Source: Ampelomyces quisqualis
Taxonomy: Eukaryota > Ascomycota > Dothideomycetes > Pleosporales > Phaeosphaeriaceae
Direction of reading: 5' to 3'
Assembly (NCBI GenBank): GCA_018398575.1
Contig: JAGTXZ010000018.1
Span: forward strand, 434,001-498,000
Length of the DNA stretch: 64,000 nucleotides
Shown: positions 31,480 to 43,427 of the stretch, piece after piece
Numbering within the stretch: the stretch's first letter is position 1
Layout of the letters: the number at the start of each line of letters is the position of its first letter
The notes under the pieces: generated by a model
The model's input: the letters and a program-made list of their open reading frames with translations, nothing else
Database searches by the model: none
What the model was told of the DNA's origin: nothing
Position numbers and translations under genes: made by a program

Positions 31480-34400
31480 ATGGAGGGCGCATTCACGCAC
31501 ATGGGCAACCACCTGGTGTCGGACTCTGCGGCAACCATCAATGCCGGCGCGGGCGACGACGAGAGCATCCTGGACCATGGCCTGACGGGCGCCCGCCGCC
31601 GCCGCATGGGCGACGACGACGACGAGACGGAGCTGTACGACGACGACGACCTGGAGAGCCTGGCGAGCATGCCCGTGGGCGGCCCCAACGGCAAGCCTGC
31701 GCTGCGGGCCGAGCAAGAGTAAGAGAGCGCCAGGCATGCTGGCTGCGCACCGTTCTAAGCAACTCCAGGGTCGAACTGCCCGCGCACGCGTGCGCCTACT
31801 GCGGCATCCACAGCGCCGGCAGCGTCGTCAAGTGCCTGGCCTGCAGCAAGTGGTTCTGCAGCGCCCGCGGCAACTCGTCGTCGTCGCACGTGATCAACCA
31901 CCTGGTCCGCGCCCGCCACAAGGAGGTGCAGCTGCACCCCGCCTCGTCGCTCGGCGACACGACGCTCGAGTGCTACAACTGCGGCACCAAGAACGTCTTC
32001 CTGCTGGGCTTCATCCCCGCCAAGTCGGACACGGTCGTCGTGCTGCTGTGCCGCCAGCCGTGCGCCTCGATGCCCTCGCAGAAGGACATGAACTGGGACA
32101 CGTCGCGCTGGCAGCCGCTGATCGAGGACCGCTCGTTCCTGCCCTGGCTGGTGCCCGCCCCCACCGACCAGGAGCAGCTCCGCGCGCGCCACCTCAGCCC
32201 GCAGACCATCGCCAAGCTCGAGGAGCTGTGGAAGGACAACGCCAGCGCCACCATCGCCGACCTCGAGAAGGGCGCGGGGCAAGAGGAGCTCATCGCCAAG
32301 GTCCTGCTGCGCTACGACGATGCCTTCCAGTACCAGAACGTCTTCGGCCCCCTGGTCAAGATCGAGGCCGACTACGACCGCAAGCTGAAGGAGTCGCAGT
32401 CGCAGGACAATCTCGTCGTGCGTTGGGACATGGCCCTGAACAACAAGCACACGGCGAGCTTCATTCTTCCCAAGCTCGAGCTCGGTGACGTCAAGCTTGC
32501 GGTCGGGGACGAGATGCGTCTGCGCTACACTGGAGAGCTGCGCCCCCACTGGGAAGGCGTCGGCTATGTCATCAAAATCCCCAACAACCAGTCGGACGAA
32601 GTCACCATCGAGTTGCGCACCAAGGGGGACCACAAGTCTGTGCCCACCGAATGCACCCATAACTTCAGCGCCGACTATGTCTGGAAGGCCACTTCCTTTG
32701 ACCGCATGCAGCACGCGATGAAAACCTTTGCCATTGACGAGATGAGCGTATCTGGCTACGTCTTCCACCGCTTGTTGGGTCACGAAGTCGCATCTGCACC
32801 CATGAAGATCCAGATTCCCCGCAAATTTAGTGTCCCTGGCCTCCCTGAGCTGAACGGCAGTCAGAACAACGCTGTAAAGAGTGTCTTGCAGAAGCCGCTG
32901 AGCCTGATCCAAGGTCCACCAGGAACCGGAAAAACCGTCACCTCCGCCACAATCATCTACCACTTGTGCAAGATCAGCGGTAGTCAGGTTCTGGTCTGTG
33001 CTCCTTCCAACGTTGCGGTAGACCAGTTGTGCGAACGTATTCATCTTACTGGGTTGAAGACGGTTCGTGTCACTGCAAAGTCGAGAGAGGATGTCGAGTC
33101 TCCCGTGGGCTTCCTCTCCCTCCACGAGCAAGTCCGCATGAACGACACCAACGTGGAGCTCAACAAGCTAAACCAGCTGAAGAGCGACGTTGGCGAGCTT
33201 TCGAGCCAGGACGAGAAGAAGTTCAAGCAGCTTACTCGTGCTGCTGAGCGCGAGATTCTCAACGCGGCCGATGTCATCTGCTGCACTTGCGTCGGCGCAG
33301 GTGATCCCCGTCTTTCCAAGATGAAGTTCCGCACCGTTCTCATTGATGAGTCTACCCAATCTGCCGAGCCAGAGTGTATGATCCCGCTAGTCCTCGGCTG
33401 CAAGCAAGTCGTGCTTGTTGGTGATCATCAGCAGCTGGGGCCCGTCATCATGAACAAGAAGGCAGCTACAGCTGGGCTCAACCAGTCCCTCTTCGAGCGT
33501 CTTGTCATCCTTGGATGCTCGCCAATTCGACTGCAAGTGCAGTACCGTATGCATCCTTGCCTCTCAGAATTTCCCTCGAACATGTTCTACGAGGGCTCGC
33601 TTCAAAACGGCGTGACGATGCAGGAGCGCATTCGCCGCGACGTCGACTTTCCCTGGCCTGTAGCGGATAGTCCTATGATGTTTTGGTCCAACCTTGGCGC
33701 CGAAGAGATTTCCGCCTCCGGTACGTCGTATCTCAACCGCACAGAAGCACAGAATGTCGAGAAGATTGTCACTCGATTCTTCAAGGCAGGCGTACAGCCC
33801 AGTGACATTGGTATCATCACCCCATACGAAGGTCAGCGCAGCTACGTCGTCAGCTCTATGCAGGCCACAGGTAGCTTCAAGAAGGAGAACTACAAGGATG
33901 TTGAAGTGGCTTCTGTGGACGCTTTTCAGGGTCGTGAGAAGGACTTCATCATCTTGTCTTGTGTTCGTTCCAACGACCACCAAGGCATCGGTTTCCTGAG
34001 TGACCCTCGTCGTCTCAACGTCGCCCTCACCCGAGCTAAGTATGGTCTGGTCATTCTTGGTAATCCTAAAGTGCTCTCAAAACATCCACTGTGGCATTAC
34101 CTCCTTCTTCACTTCAAGGAGCGCAACTGTCTCGTCGAGGGCCCCTTGACCAATCTGCAGGTGTCTCTGCTCCAGTTCAGTCGACCTAAGCAGACTTACC
34201 GAGGGCCTCAGCGGTACCAGATGGCTTACCAGCACGCGAATGCCATGACATCTGGTCGTCAAGGCAGTTGGAACGGCAATAAGCCCACTGGCCGGGAGTA
34301 CAATGACAACGGTTCGATCGTTGGCTACATTCCAGATGACGTGTCCTCGGTCCACTCCTCTGCGCTCGGTGGCGTCGGTGTACCGTCGAATTACCCCCCC

Positions 34401-34763
34401 ATGTTTTCCAACTTCCAGGAGTCTTGGCCGCTGCCTGGTCGCCCAAACTCTGGTGCTAAGGGAAGGAACGGCGCACCGGCGAGCGTGGCTGGCGAGTCCG
34501 TGGCTGCGAGCGAACTGACCGATTCTCGGAGCGATGCGCCTGGCGGTATCAGTCTCTCTGGACTAAGCTTGAACGACTATAACAAGCCTACGTCTCTTAG
34601 CCAATCTGACCGCCTCAATCGATTCGTCGAGTCGACCCGACAGGGACCGGCTGCTGGTGCTGGTTTCGGGGCCGGTCGTGGTCTACGCAGTGGCCTTGGT
34701 GGCTTTGACGACGATGATGCGCGCAGCGTGTCTACTGCTTTCGCTAGCCAGATCGGTGGTTGA
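31480..34763 (+). CDS. upf1: ATP-dependent RNA helicase Upf1/Nam7
   Basis: Exons 31,480-31,718 and 31,769-34,763, with a 50-nt intron, encode 1,077 residues. The start is the ATG in GCAGCCACCATGG; the open frame runs further upstream but without another ATG. Upf1 is the core helicase of nonsense-mediated mRNA decay. After an acidic N-terminus come the Cys/His-rich domain that binds Upf2 (from HACAYCG, about residue 86), domain 1B, then helicase motifs: GPPGTGKT with Lys468, IDEST (Asp606), GDHQQLGP, QVQYRMHP, VDAFQGREKDF and NVALTRAKYG. The C-terminus is Gly/Ser-rich and disordered. Length is near that of human UPF1 (about 1,120). The first third is visibly richer in GC at third positions than the rest. 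Confidence 0.96.
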
Positions 34764-37700
34764 TCTGATGCAATGGAGAATAAGCTGGGAAATTACCTTG
34801 CTTTGAAACCTTTCGTCTTGGTTGCAAGCCCTCTAGTCGTCAACCACAACCGTGTGGGATGCGGGATCGAACGAACCTTCGACCTTCCACGCACGGTGTC
34901 TAGGGCTCACTGAAGGTGACCACCAACACGTCAGATCCATTACCGCCATTGGACGACGTCGCACTGTAGCTAGCATCGACGCTCTGAAATCTGCATCCTC
35001 AGCATGCGTCTGTACGGCTCGGGTGCAAGAGGCAAGAGGAAAGCACTTTCTCGGACGACATCTACCAGATTGGACCGAGCGCCGGTCACTCCCAGGACAT
35101 CGATGGCAGTGCAGCAGTGCAGGAGATATTTGTCAGAGGGAGCATTCGATTCTTCACTATCATTTACCTGAATTTGTGTTTAAAGTCAGTCGTGGAGGCT
35201 GTCAACGTACCCAGAAAAAAAGAAGTAGAAAATCACATCATGTGTTGTTGGTTAACCTTGAGCTTGCATTGTGCAGTGATGACCTTCCCTTTGATAGCTC
35301 CGCTCGTCATTAATACATGACATCTTGTTTGCTCAGCGCATGCCTCGCCAAACACTACTAGGTGAAAATTCTTGGAAAATATCTACCCACGCAACCAGGA
35401 GCGTGCGCAAAAGTAGATTCCGTCAAATTCTAGTTTCGAGATTTCCAGCCAGAACGAAAAAATTTATGAAGAACATCTGCGTATCGAGGAGATCACTCAC
35501 ATGGTAACTTAACCGTGTATTCTTACTACCTACCAAGACAAGAGCACGTAATTAACTAGGCGTACAAAAAAAGGCTACCAGAGAGAACACAACGTATAAG
35601 TTCTTGCGAATGCTTCCCTTGGCCATACCCGATGAGAGTGATCGAATCAGCTCTCGCATGCTTTCTTTTCTTTCCCTGGAGGGCAAAGACAGCCTAGAGT
35701 GCTGTTAGTCTTTTGGGATAAAGCATTGCGAGCGAAATGTGAACACAAGCTAGGTTGGAATTCTGTGAATAGAGAGGATAACCTGGATGTACAGGGTGTC
35801 TGAATGAAATTGATCTGCTGGGGAGAGGGGGGCGAGATGGAACAGCACGTCGTCGGAGGCGGAGTCGCTTGGTGCTTTTGGACAAACTTGAATCTGATCT
35901 TCTTGTTCTTTTTAGGACTTCCGCGAGAATTGCTGGGAGTATTAGGAGTAATGATGATGAGATGAGGGAAGGGATTATATATGAGCCTGGCTTGTTAGCG
36001 CGGTGGAATCGTATTTGCATCTGTGATGATATTTTTTAGTTCCTGAGCGCAGTTGGCTTACACGTTCCTCGCAATACGTGATTTTGATATATGTCTTACG
36101 GACATCTGCAACATACTGTAGACATACACCCACCTTGGGTGCTTTTTGGTCAGGTGAAAGTTACGACGTTAAGTTTAAGAAAGATAAATGTTTACGTTCT
36201 CCGCAAATTTACATCGGAAGCGAGAGAAAGAGCGTGCAGACAGGTTTGCGACATTCTTTGAACATTTGAAGCGCGAAGAAGGGCATATCATCCGGCTGGT
36301 TGAGTGGTTTTGAAGGTGCGGAACTGTACAGAACATAGTTTCAAGGCATGTTCGCCTTTGGAAACGCGACTGGATTGCGGTGTGTAAAACAATGGAAGAT
36401 GAGCTGGGGAGGTTGATTTTACAACCTAGATTGAACGCGCTGGAATAGTCTTTTGCTTCGCGCTCGTCCTTTTTGACACATGATAGGTAACTATATTGAC
36501 AACAATATTCATGTAGTCAATGCTTGCTGTGTTTCAAACGCCCCATACATAACATAGATCTTCTTGTATTTTGTAACGGAAGAAGCGCAAATGCATCCTG
36601 TCTATGACGATCTTTTGGAAGCAGATGATTGCAGGAAAACAGATATGGGCGGGCATTCCGCTTTTTGGAAACAGACTGGATGGCGGTGTGCTAAAGACTG
36701 GAGAAATATATTAGCAACAGGATTCCATGGCTCATTAGAAGCCCAAATGCTCTAGCCTTCGCGGCCGTCATGTGTCGAAGCATAACTATCAGTTACATCA
36801 GCGTTGACAACCAAATCTTTACAGTAAAGTAGTAAGATCTTTGTATCGTGGATATACAAGAAGATGAGACAAACGTACACAACACATAGAGCATAGAATT
36901 TCGCAATTTGTGGAGGAAAAGCGCACATCGGGGTGCACGACGCAGTTTTGAAAGCGCCGTGCCGCACAACATATACGTCGGCTTTTCTTAAGATTTTAGA
37001 ACCCTACACCAGCTTTGGTGTGTTATTGATTAAACAATAGAACGCCTAGAATTTATAATTAAGTCGTGGGCGCCTTGGTGCTCTACCACATCACGCCTGT
37101 CATCTTTCAAAGCATAGAAGACAGTAACGTCAAAGTGGGCAAGCATATCCTCATTACATCCAAAACATGCGCGTGCGTTTCAAATACAGGAGACAGAAAA
37201 CCACACATATATACGTGAGCCTCTGTTGAACAAAAAATGCACTAGTAGGCTTGTCGCGGGTGAAGCTTATTGGGACACAGAATCGCACATGGAGTACTAC
37301 GCACCGATTTCGAACCAACAGAAATGTAAAAAGCATATGTGCTCTGCGATTGGGGCTTTCTAATTATGCTCAGAATATTGCGATGTGCTGACGATGGAAA
37401 TCAGGCATTCTGTTGTACCTGGATTGTAGGCGCCCGGCTGCTCCATCATTTGGCGCTCACCGAGCCTCGATATCTTGTGGGTAGATAGCCTAGACTATGT
37501 GCCCACCCAACAGATTACGATTCCATAGCGTATATGCGAATTAGAGTTTTAACAATTTGGGAATGGAGACAACGAAGGGACGCGAAAGAGAGCACAGGAC
37601 ATGAACGCTTCGCAAACCCATTTCGGAGAGCAAGAAACTCGACCACACACACACGTCTCAGGCAGCCTTCATTTTTTCAGTGTACTACTATCCATGGGAG

Positions 37701-37838
37701 CAATGAAGGAAAAGGGAAAGTCGCTAGACTTGTGCATGTTTATACGTAGACGGCACGTGACTAGGACGGTGGTGCAGGGGCGCGCTGATTCGCTTGACTC
37801 AATAACCGATTTGATATTTTCATGTATCTCAAAGTGCT
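34764..37838. other. Long spacer with a diverged internal duplication
   Basis: About 3.1 kb, moderately AT-rich, with no recognised gene. A minus-strand TATATAATC near 35,980 is followed by a pyrimidine-rich leader and a short frame (about 35,660-35,550, beginning MRELIRSLSSGMAKGSIRK), which could be a small gene but has no recognised family. A diverged direct repeat occurs at about 36,346-36,400 and 36,653-36,706. Confidence 0.4.
36346..36706. repeat. Diverged direct repeat of about 55 bp
   Basis: The stretch at 36,346-36,400 (GCATGTTCGCCTTTGGAAAC, then GACTGGATTGCGGTGTG) returns at 36,653-36,706 (GCATTCCGCTTTTTGGAAAC, then GACTGGATGGCGGTGTG). About 250 bp lie between. Neither copy is coding. 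They may be two old copies of a small dispersed element. Confidence 0.5.
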
Positions 37839-38779
37839 CTATAACTTCGCTTTCTCATCCAACAACGGAATGCCAGCCTCTCTCTCCAATTCCTTCACCG
37901 CATCCTTCGTCTTCCCCAAATTAACCTTGATTGTGCGCAACCCCGTCTTCTTTGCAAACTTCAAGTTGATTCCAATATCATCCAAGAACAACGTGCTCTC
38001 CTCCGTTACTCTTCCCAGTCCCTTGATCTGCGCGATCTTGTCCATCTCCCTGACTGATAGCTTGTATGCCTCGGGATCAGGCTTTCGCACACCGACGGCT
38101 GCCGAGCCAAGGAAGATGTCGAAGCAGGTAGTGATGTCTTTCGAGTCGTTTGCGTAGGGACTTGGCGGTGGGTCATGGATGAGGTCCTTGGTGAACAATT
38201 TGCCTTCGTCGTCGAGAATTCCGGTGGGAAATGTCACATTGTTGCTGAACGCACCCAGAATAAACATCCCACTTTCCTTGAGCTTCCTAAGAGCAGGATA
38301 CATGTAGGGATCTGTCTTGCGACTTATCGTCATCATCCTCCAAAATAGCTTCTTTGCGTTGATATCTGGTATTCCTTTGCCATGGCCCTCGATTTCCCCG
38401 CCATCGATAGCCTGGCCTCCACCTACCGAACCATTTTGGCTGAGCTTTTGTAGGTATTCTGACCAGACTTCGGGCTTCGACAATTGACTTTTGAACGAAG
38501 CAAACCAGTCGTCGTTGAGCTCGACTTCGCCGCGCTCAATGAGTTGCCATGCGCCTGTGTCGTGTGGACCCTTCTGGATCGCGAAATTGATAAAGCCAAC
38601 TGGGATCTTGTTTTCGAGTTCGTAATCGAGGATCGCTTGGAAAGGACTTATGACCTATCATCGGCATTTGAGTCAGCTTGCGCGTCTGGGAAAGCAAGTG
38701 AATGAGGTAGAACACAACGTACTACTACGCCGCCGATGTCGAAAAGTATAGCCGTTGGAGGGTTAGAAGGAGCAGACAT
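37839..38779 (-). CDS. HAD-like hydrolase of the epoxide hydrolase N-domain / ACAD10 type
   Basis: Exons 38,779-38,723 and 38,654-37,839, with a 68-nt intron (GTACGT donor, GCTGAC branch, TAG acceptor), encode 290 residues. Motif I is ILFDIGGVV with Asp14 as the nucleophile and Gly at the usual second Asp, as in the HAD domains of soluble epoxide hydrolase and ACAD10. Motif II is GAFSNN, the lysine motif VRKPDPEAY, and motif IV FLDDIGIN. The splice is well supported because the HAD core would lack its nucleophile without the 57-nt first exon. A cytosolic hydrolase or phosphatase is likely; the substrate is unknown. It is not closely related to the CECR5-like HAD protein elsewhere in this window. 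Confidence 0.87.
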
Positions 38780-39741
38780 TATAGTGGTCTTGTAATTGTG
38801 ATACAGGTCGCTTAGAAGATATCATGGGGGATTGTAGCGAGCCATGGTGACCGTTGTTGTAGGGACCTCGGCACAACCAATCTATCGATAACCGCGTCAG
38901 GGTTTACAACACCTGTGCACCGACACAAATACCATCAACACACCATATCGATAGTCTGTGATGCTGGATTAGCGACATAGTGAACTTAGTGCGAGGTGGA
39001 TACAGCTGTAGGACTGCACCGTCTACAGTCCCTCGATTCAAGGACGGATGTACAGAAGCAGGTGTACTGGGGAAAGACATTCAGTGAAAGGAATTAAGAA
39101 AAATGGTCACGAGTATTTATCCAGTCGGCTCACAGACTCGCACAAGCTTCACGCGAAAAGCGCATCATGGTGCAACCCTGGAGGCTACGCTGGGATGCGA
39201 GGTCACGCACAAGTTTGCGAAGATAAAGCTAGGCGGACACACACCTATACTCACGTTGTACGACAATGCTACTGTGCTCTGCTCAACTACTTACGAGAGG
39301 CAATCTCAACGTCAGAAACTTGCATCAAGATTGACAGTTCACGTAGCATCTTGGAGACAAACTCGTGAATCAGGTTAAGTTGGCCTCAGGTCGGTGTGCT
39401 GAACATGTTTGCATGCAGGCCTAAGGAACCTCAACATCAGATTTTTCTAGCAGCTTAGATCTTGTAACACACATCTACCAAGCAATTTGTTCGGGTACGG
39501 AAACCGTGAACACAATCTCAAGCAAGTCACACAACCGCAGTTTGTTCCCCATCAGCCCATCAGCCCACAGCCCAAAACAGAAGCCTCACTTACCCGTCTA
39601 GCAAACATATATCTTGTGCCCCCAGACTGACGTGGTCGCACTCACCGGTCCGAAGTAATCTTGTTCAAATACTAAGCTCTGATTGAACTGCAAGCACATC
39701 TCCGAAATCAGCAAGAACCCGTCCCTCAAAAACTATTCACG
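38780..39741. other. Divergent spacer without recognised gene
   Basis: Intergenic DNA between the HAD-like gene and the small fungal gene at 39,742, which are transcribed away from each other. Both promoters should be here. Short open frames at 39,048-39,378 overlap in two phases and look like chance. Confidence 0.45.
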
Positions 39742-40354
39742 ATGGACACTGCTCCAAACACACTCAGCGACCGCACACGTGCCCGCGACACCATCCTGCC
39801 CAACCTCCGCGGCGAAGACGAAACTGAAATTTCCTATTTAATCAACCTAATCGAGAGTTCGTCCTCCCTTTCACTTGCCCACCTCTAGTTTCTACTTCCA
39901 GTCTCTACCTCTATCTCTAACTTCCATGCCTACATCCAACTTCCACCTGGAACATCAATCTCAACTCTCCGCCCCTATCATTTACCTCCCATCTCTACCC
40001 CCCAATCCCTTCCCGCAAATCTTCTCCACTCTCCCTCTCTCCTCTCTCTCTAACTCACCTACAGCACAAGCATGGATCCTCTTCCCTTCTAAACACCCAA
40101 CCTGTGTTCTCGGTCGCTTCCCCTCTGACTGTACCGACGATCCCCCCAAGTTCTGCGCCGCGCTGTACACTATGGCCAAAGGGGGCATGAAAAGTCTAGA
40201 CTGTGGGCCAAAGATGGGCACAACGAGGAAAGAAGCGTTGATGAGGTTGTTGGGTAACGTGGAGAACGATATTGGGAAAATGATGGTGGGGGACAAGAGG
40301 GAGAAGAGGGAGAGGGAGGAAGGTAGAGGTGGGAGAGGTGGAGGGGGCAATTGA
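39742..40354 (+). CDS. Small conserved-looking fungal protein, function unknown
   Basis: Exon 39,742-39,856 begins MDTAPNTLSDRTRARDTIL and ends in LINLIE. Exon 40,065-40,354 resumes with QAWILFPSKHPTC and VLGRFPSDCTDDPPKFC. A 208-nt pyrimidine-rich intron lies between (GTTCGT donor, TACAG acceptor), and frame is kept for 134 residues. The donor is unusual, so the boundary is uncertain. The second exon has dense conserved-looking residues (Trp, Pro, Cys) followed by a Lys/Glu/Gly tail of low complexity. No signal peptide or membrane segment. I do not recognise the family. The whole intron is C/T-rich and reads open in one phase, which would mislead a simple ORF call. Confidence 0.5.
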
Positions 40355-41959
40355 TGGTGAAATTTAAGAGAGATTGGGAATGGTAGGGGTCTTGAGCTGT
40401 TTGACTTAACTATAATAAATGTTGGCCTTTGTACTTGTGAAGCTTGCGCGCATTCTGTTGTGGTGAGATTTGGTTAGATTTTGCGTCCCTGTGCGAGATA
40501 GCTTTTGGTTTGAGTCCTTTCAGTTGTAGCAAATTTGCTCAAGTAACACGTAGAAGCCATGGATAGCTAACAGCGTTCAGCTGATGTGTGTTGATGCCCA
40601 GAAACACGCAGTGTCAGTACACTTCCTCGCAGCCATAATATCTGCAAGGCTACAGTCCTTAGGCACTCTCACACGCACTATCCTTCGCCTCCCCTTGATT
40701 ATCCGTCTATGCATGCTTGACATTCATCAGAACAGTCTGGCAAAGACCTAACACTCTAAGAAGTTATAACTATCGCCCTGTCTTTCTCCCCAACCACGCC
40801 CCTGGGCAACCTGAAATTTACCCAAAGTAGCCTGTGAACAACCCATATAACTCCTCCTTTTCCTCCTGCGAATGAATCTGCCCTATAGCGCTCATAATCA
40901 TTGTGTAGGGCTGTAGCTTTCTGTCTAGCACGTGAAATTAAATGTTTGCGTAGGATATGCTGGTCTCTCCAAGAGCTATACGGAGTACAGTTGGTACGTT
41001 ATCTAAATTAGGTTCCATATACTCCGTACCGTCTTGCGCTCCAAAAATTTTGCTTATAAACCTTTACAGCCCTTTACGGACTATGTACTCCGTACCTCTA
41101 CGATAATGCCTCGCCGCCGTGCCTAACTAGCTGTTGAGGCAACCTTTTCCAAAAACCAATCATGATATCTTGGCCAATGCACTGGCATTATCCTGCAGCT
41201 CCCTTGGTCCGCATACTTTGCACACGTTGCTGCTATGCCTCGTCACTCACCCTCGCAACATTCGATCGTTAGCTAGCCACGTAGACACCCCCACACTGTT
41301 CAAGGTGTAGGTTGGCGTGAAACGCGATCGCACATTGATAACGTTAGAGCAAGGAGATTTCGCTCCGTGAATATGGCCGAGGATCGCGGGGGTACCGGTA
41401 CCCAGCCACCCGCCCAAGATCTTCGCCAACCCATGAGGGTTGGCGAGGTGGGTAGGTACGGAGTATCTGTATCGGGGATTGTACATGAGAGCCGCGCAAC
41501 ATGTTCGAGATTGACGAGACACTGTTCGTCAGACAATCGCGCGTGCAACCAAGGTCCTCGAATACCAGGAATAATAATGTTGGTGAAGTGCTAGTGCATC
41601 AAGTGTGCTGTCCTAGTAATACTCGCACAGCAGTTGAGGTCCATAGTTGACCTTCAACTGCGATTGTGATCATCACGATTCACACCGTCGTTCATTGATC
41701 TGCTCTTATCTGAAACAACGCTTAAACAGCGACCCAGTCAAGGTACCAGCGTGTCACCGCACGAACACAACTGGCGCCGATGCACCTACGTACAGGAATT
41801 TTACGCTAGAGCCAGAGACGGCTAGAGTCTTGGCATTTGGTCCAATCACAGGTGCTGAAACATCACTGTGGATCCAGTTAGAGTTAAACGCAAAGTTGTG
41901 GTTAGCTCGGCAACAGTAGCGTAAGTCTTGTAGGTCAGTTAATACAGTACAAGGGCGGT

Positions 41960-42081
41960 GCATGAATCAACGAGTAGCGGGACAGTGAATTTTCTTTTCC
42001 GTACGGAGTACACACACAAATTGACCAATCCTGTTACAAATTTCGTCCGTGCACAGAGGCCCACTACTCGTCGATTCATGC
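41960..42081. repeat. 122-bp MITE-like element with 22-bp terminal inverted repeats
   Basis: GCATGAATCAACGAGTAGCGGG at 41,960-41,981 is matched in reverse complement at 42,060-42,081 with two transition differences. The interior holds TACGGAGTA at 42,002-42,010 and GTCCGTGCACAGAGG near the right end. There is no coding capacity. Target duplications were not clear. Confidence 0.65.
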
Positions 42082-42279
42082 TCACCCCTTGCACTAAACC
42101 ACCCTACAACGCGAGCCTAACCTCATCATCATCGTCCAAAAATCCCAAGGATCATAGACTCAAGGATCGTCCGGCCCGGATCATGCACTCAATTATTGTA
42201 CCTCGGGAATCCTAGATGGCGTGTATACACCGTACAAGGTAGTTGAATAGCATAAGCAGATTGGTGTGTACACATGCAG

Positions 42280-42665
42280 TGCAGTGGGTCAGCGAATCTT
42301 CTACTCACATCGACCAATTTCCATACAAATTCCGTGCGTGCACAAAGGTATACTACGAGCGCTTACTACAAAAGATTGCTTGCGCTGATACGGAGGTGTG
42401 TTCCGTACAAAACACTAGGGAGAGATCTCGACAGCTTCTAACGAGTAAAAAAAAACCCCACCTCAAAGGAGCCAAGTTAAGCTCTTTTTTGGCCGCCCCG
42501 TTACTCAGTCAATCCTCGTCTTGAGCGTTTTTACCACGTGGTATAAGCAGGTTGCTAGTAAGTTTGTTTGTCAGAGGTCAATTATGCTGTGTAAAATACC
42601 AGTTGCAGGCTCGAGAATTTGCTTACGCTGATACGTCGGCATGTTTTTACCGTACTCTTTTTGTA
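42280..42665. repeat. Diverged copies related to the 122-bp element
   Basis: GACCAATT..ACAAATTCCGTGCGTGCACAAAGG (about 42,311-42,350) resembles the right half of the element at 41,960-42,081. GCTTGCGCTGATACGGAGGTGTG..CCGTAC (about 42,376-42,410) recurs as GCTTACGCTGATACGTCGGCATG..CCGTAC (about 42,619-42,655). The copies suggest a small repeat family that has piled up here. Confidence 0.45.
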
Positions 42666-43370
42666 ACACTTGAATTGTTTAGTCTCTCCTTAGATTACAA
42701 CAATTTGCGACAGGTGAGAGAGTGGTTGCGCGCTTGCCCGCTGCAGCACGGTCCGCATGATGGGAAAGACGTTATTTCCCATAGTTAAGAGATCGCGATG
42801 TGGTGTTCGGAGTATTACCCGCTCACAGGATTAGTGAGCCTACGGTTGAGCCAAACATGACCGGGCCGTTGTCGACAGGACTTTCAAGGCAACTGGTGAT
42901 GGACCGAAAGAGCTGTGATACGAGAATGGGCTGTTTCGCTCATCGCATTACGTGCATTGATGCGAGCAATCTGAAGATATGCACAGATGCCGTTGATGTC
43001 GGGAAATGACGCTACTGACGTCATGTACTGAAGTACGGAGTACCTCGATCTTTCCAGTGTCCACTCCGCTTTGGCCGAACTATCGGCCCGTCTATTTCAC
43101 CACACGCTCTCGTGATAGGCCCAACCGTTCATAATACATGCCAGAGTTCATCGGGAAACATTGAATTGCACGTAGTGTGCGATCAACAAACCAGCGTCTC
43201 ACCTCACACCACTCAGCTTTGGGAGATGAGGTAGGTACTGGGCGGTGAAGCATAGCGTACCGCTGTTAGCGGTGAGACAGCGTCGTATTATTGAGACTGC
43301 ATGTGCGAGCGCTGGCGTGGACAGTCGGGGCCGGGAGTCGTCGCATGCCGAGTACGGAGTACATCCTTGC

Positions 43371-43427
43371 CCGTTCGACTGCTAATCTTCCGTTCGACTG
43401 CCAATCTTCCGTTCGACTGCTAATCTT
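43371..43427. repeat. 19-bp tandem repeat, three copies
   Basis: CCGTTCGACTGCTAATCTT at 43,371, 43,390 and 43,409; the middle copy differs by one T-to-C. It lies directly after a TACGGAGTA site at 43,353-43,361, in non-coding DNA. Confidence 0.85.

Noticed and set aside
31755..33131. 458-codon open frame antisense to Upf1
   Set aside because: It mirrors the GC-rich codons of the helicase gene, has an Arg/Val/Leu-biased composition and no ATG-supported structure; Upf1 on the other strand is certain.
35550..35665. Small minus-strand gene beginning MRELIRSLSSGMAKGSIRK
   Set aside because: A TATA-like box and leader are present upstream, but the 35-codon frame matches no family I know and has no splice continuation.
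37290..37330. tRNA-like TTTCGAACCAA sequence
   Set aside because: No matching A box, acceptor stem or anticodon arm could be drawn around it.
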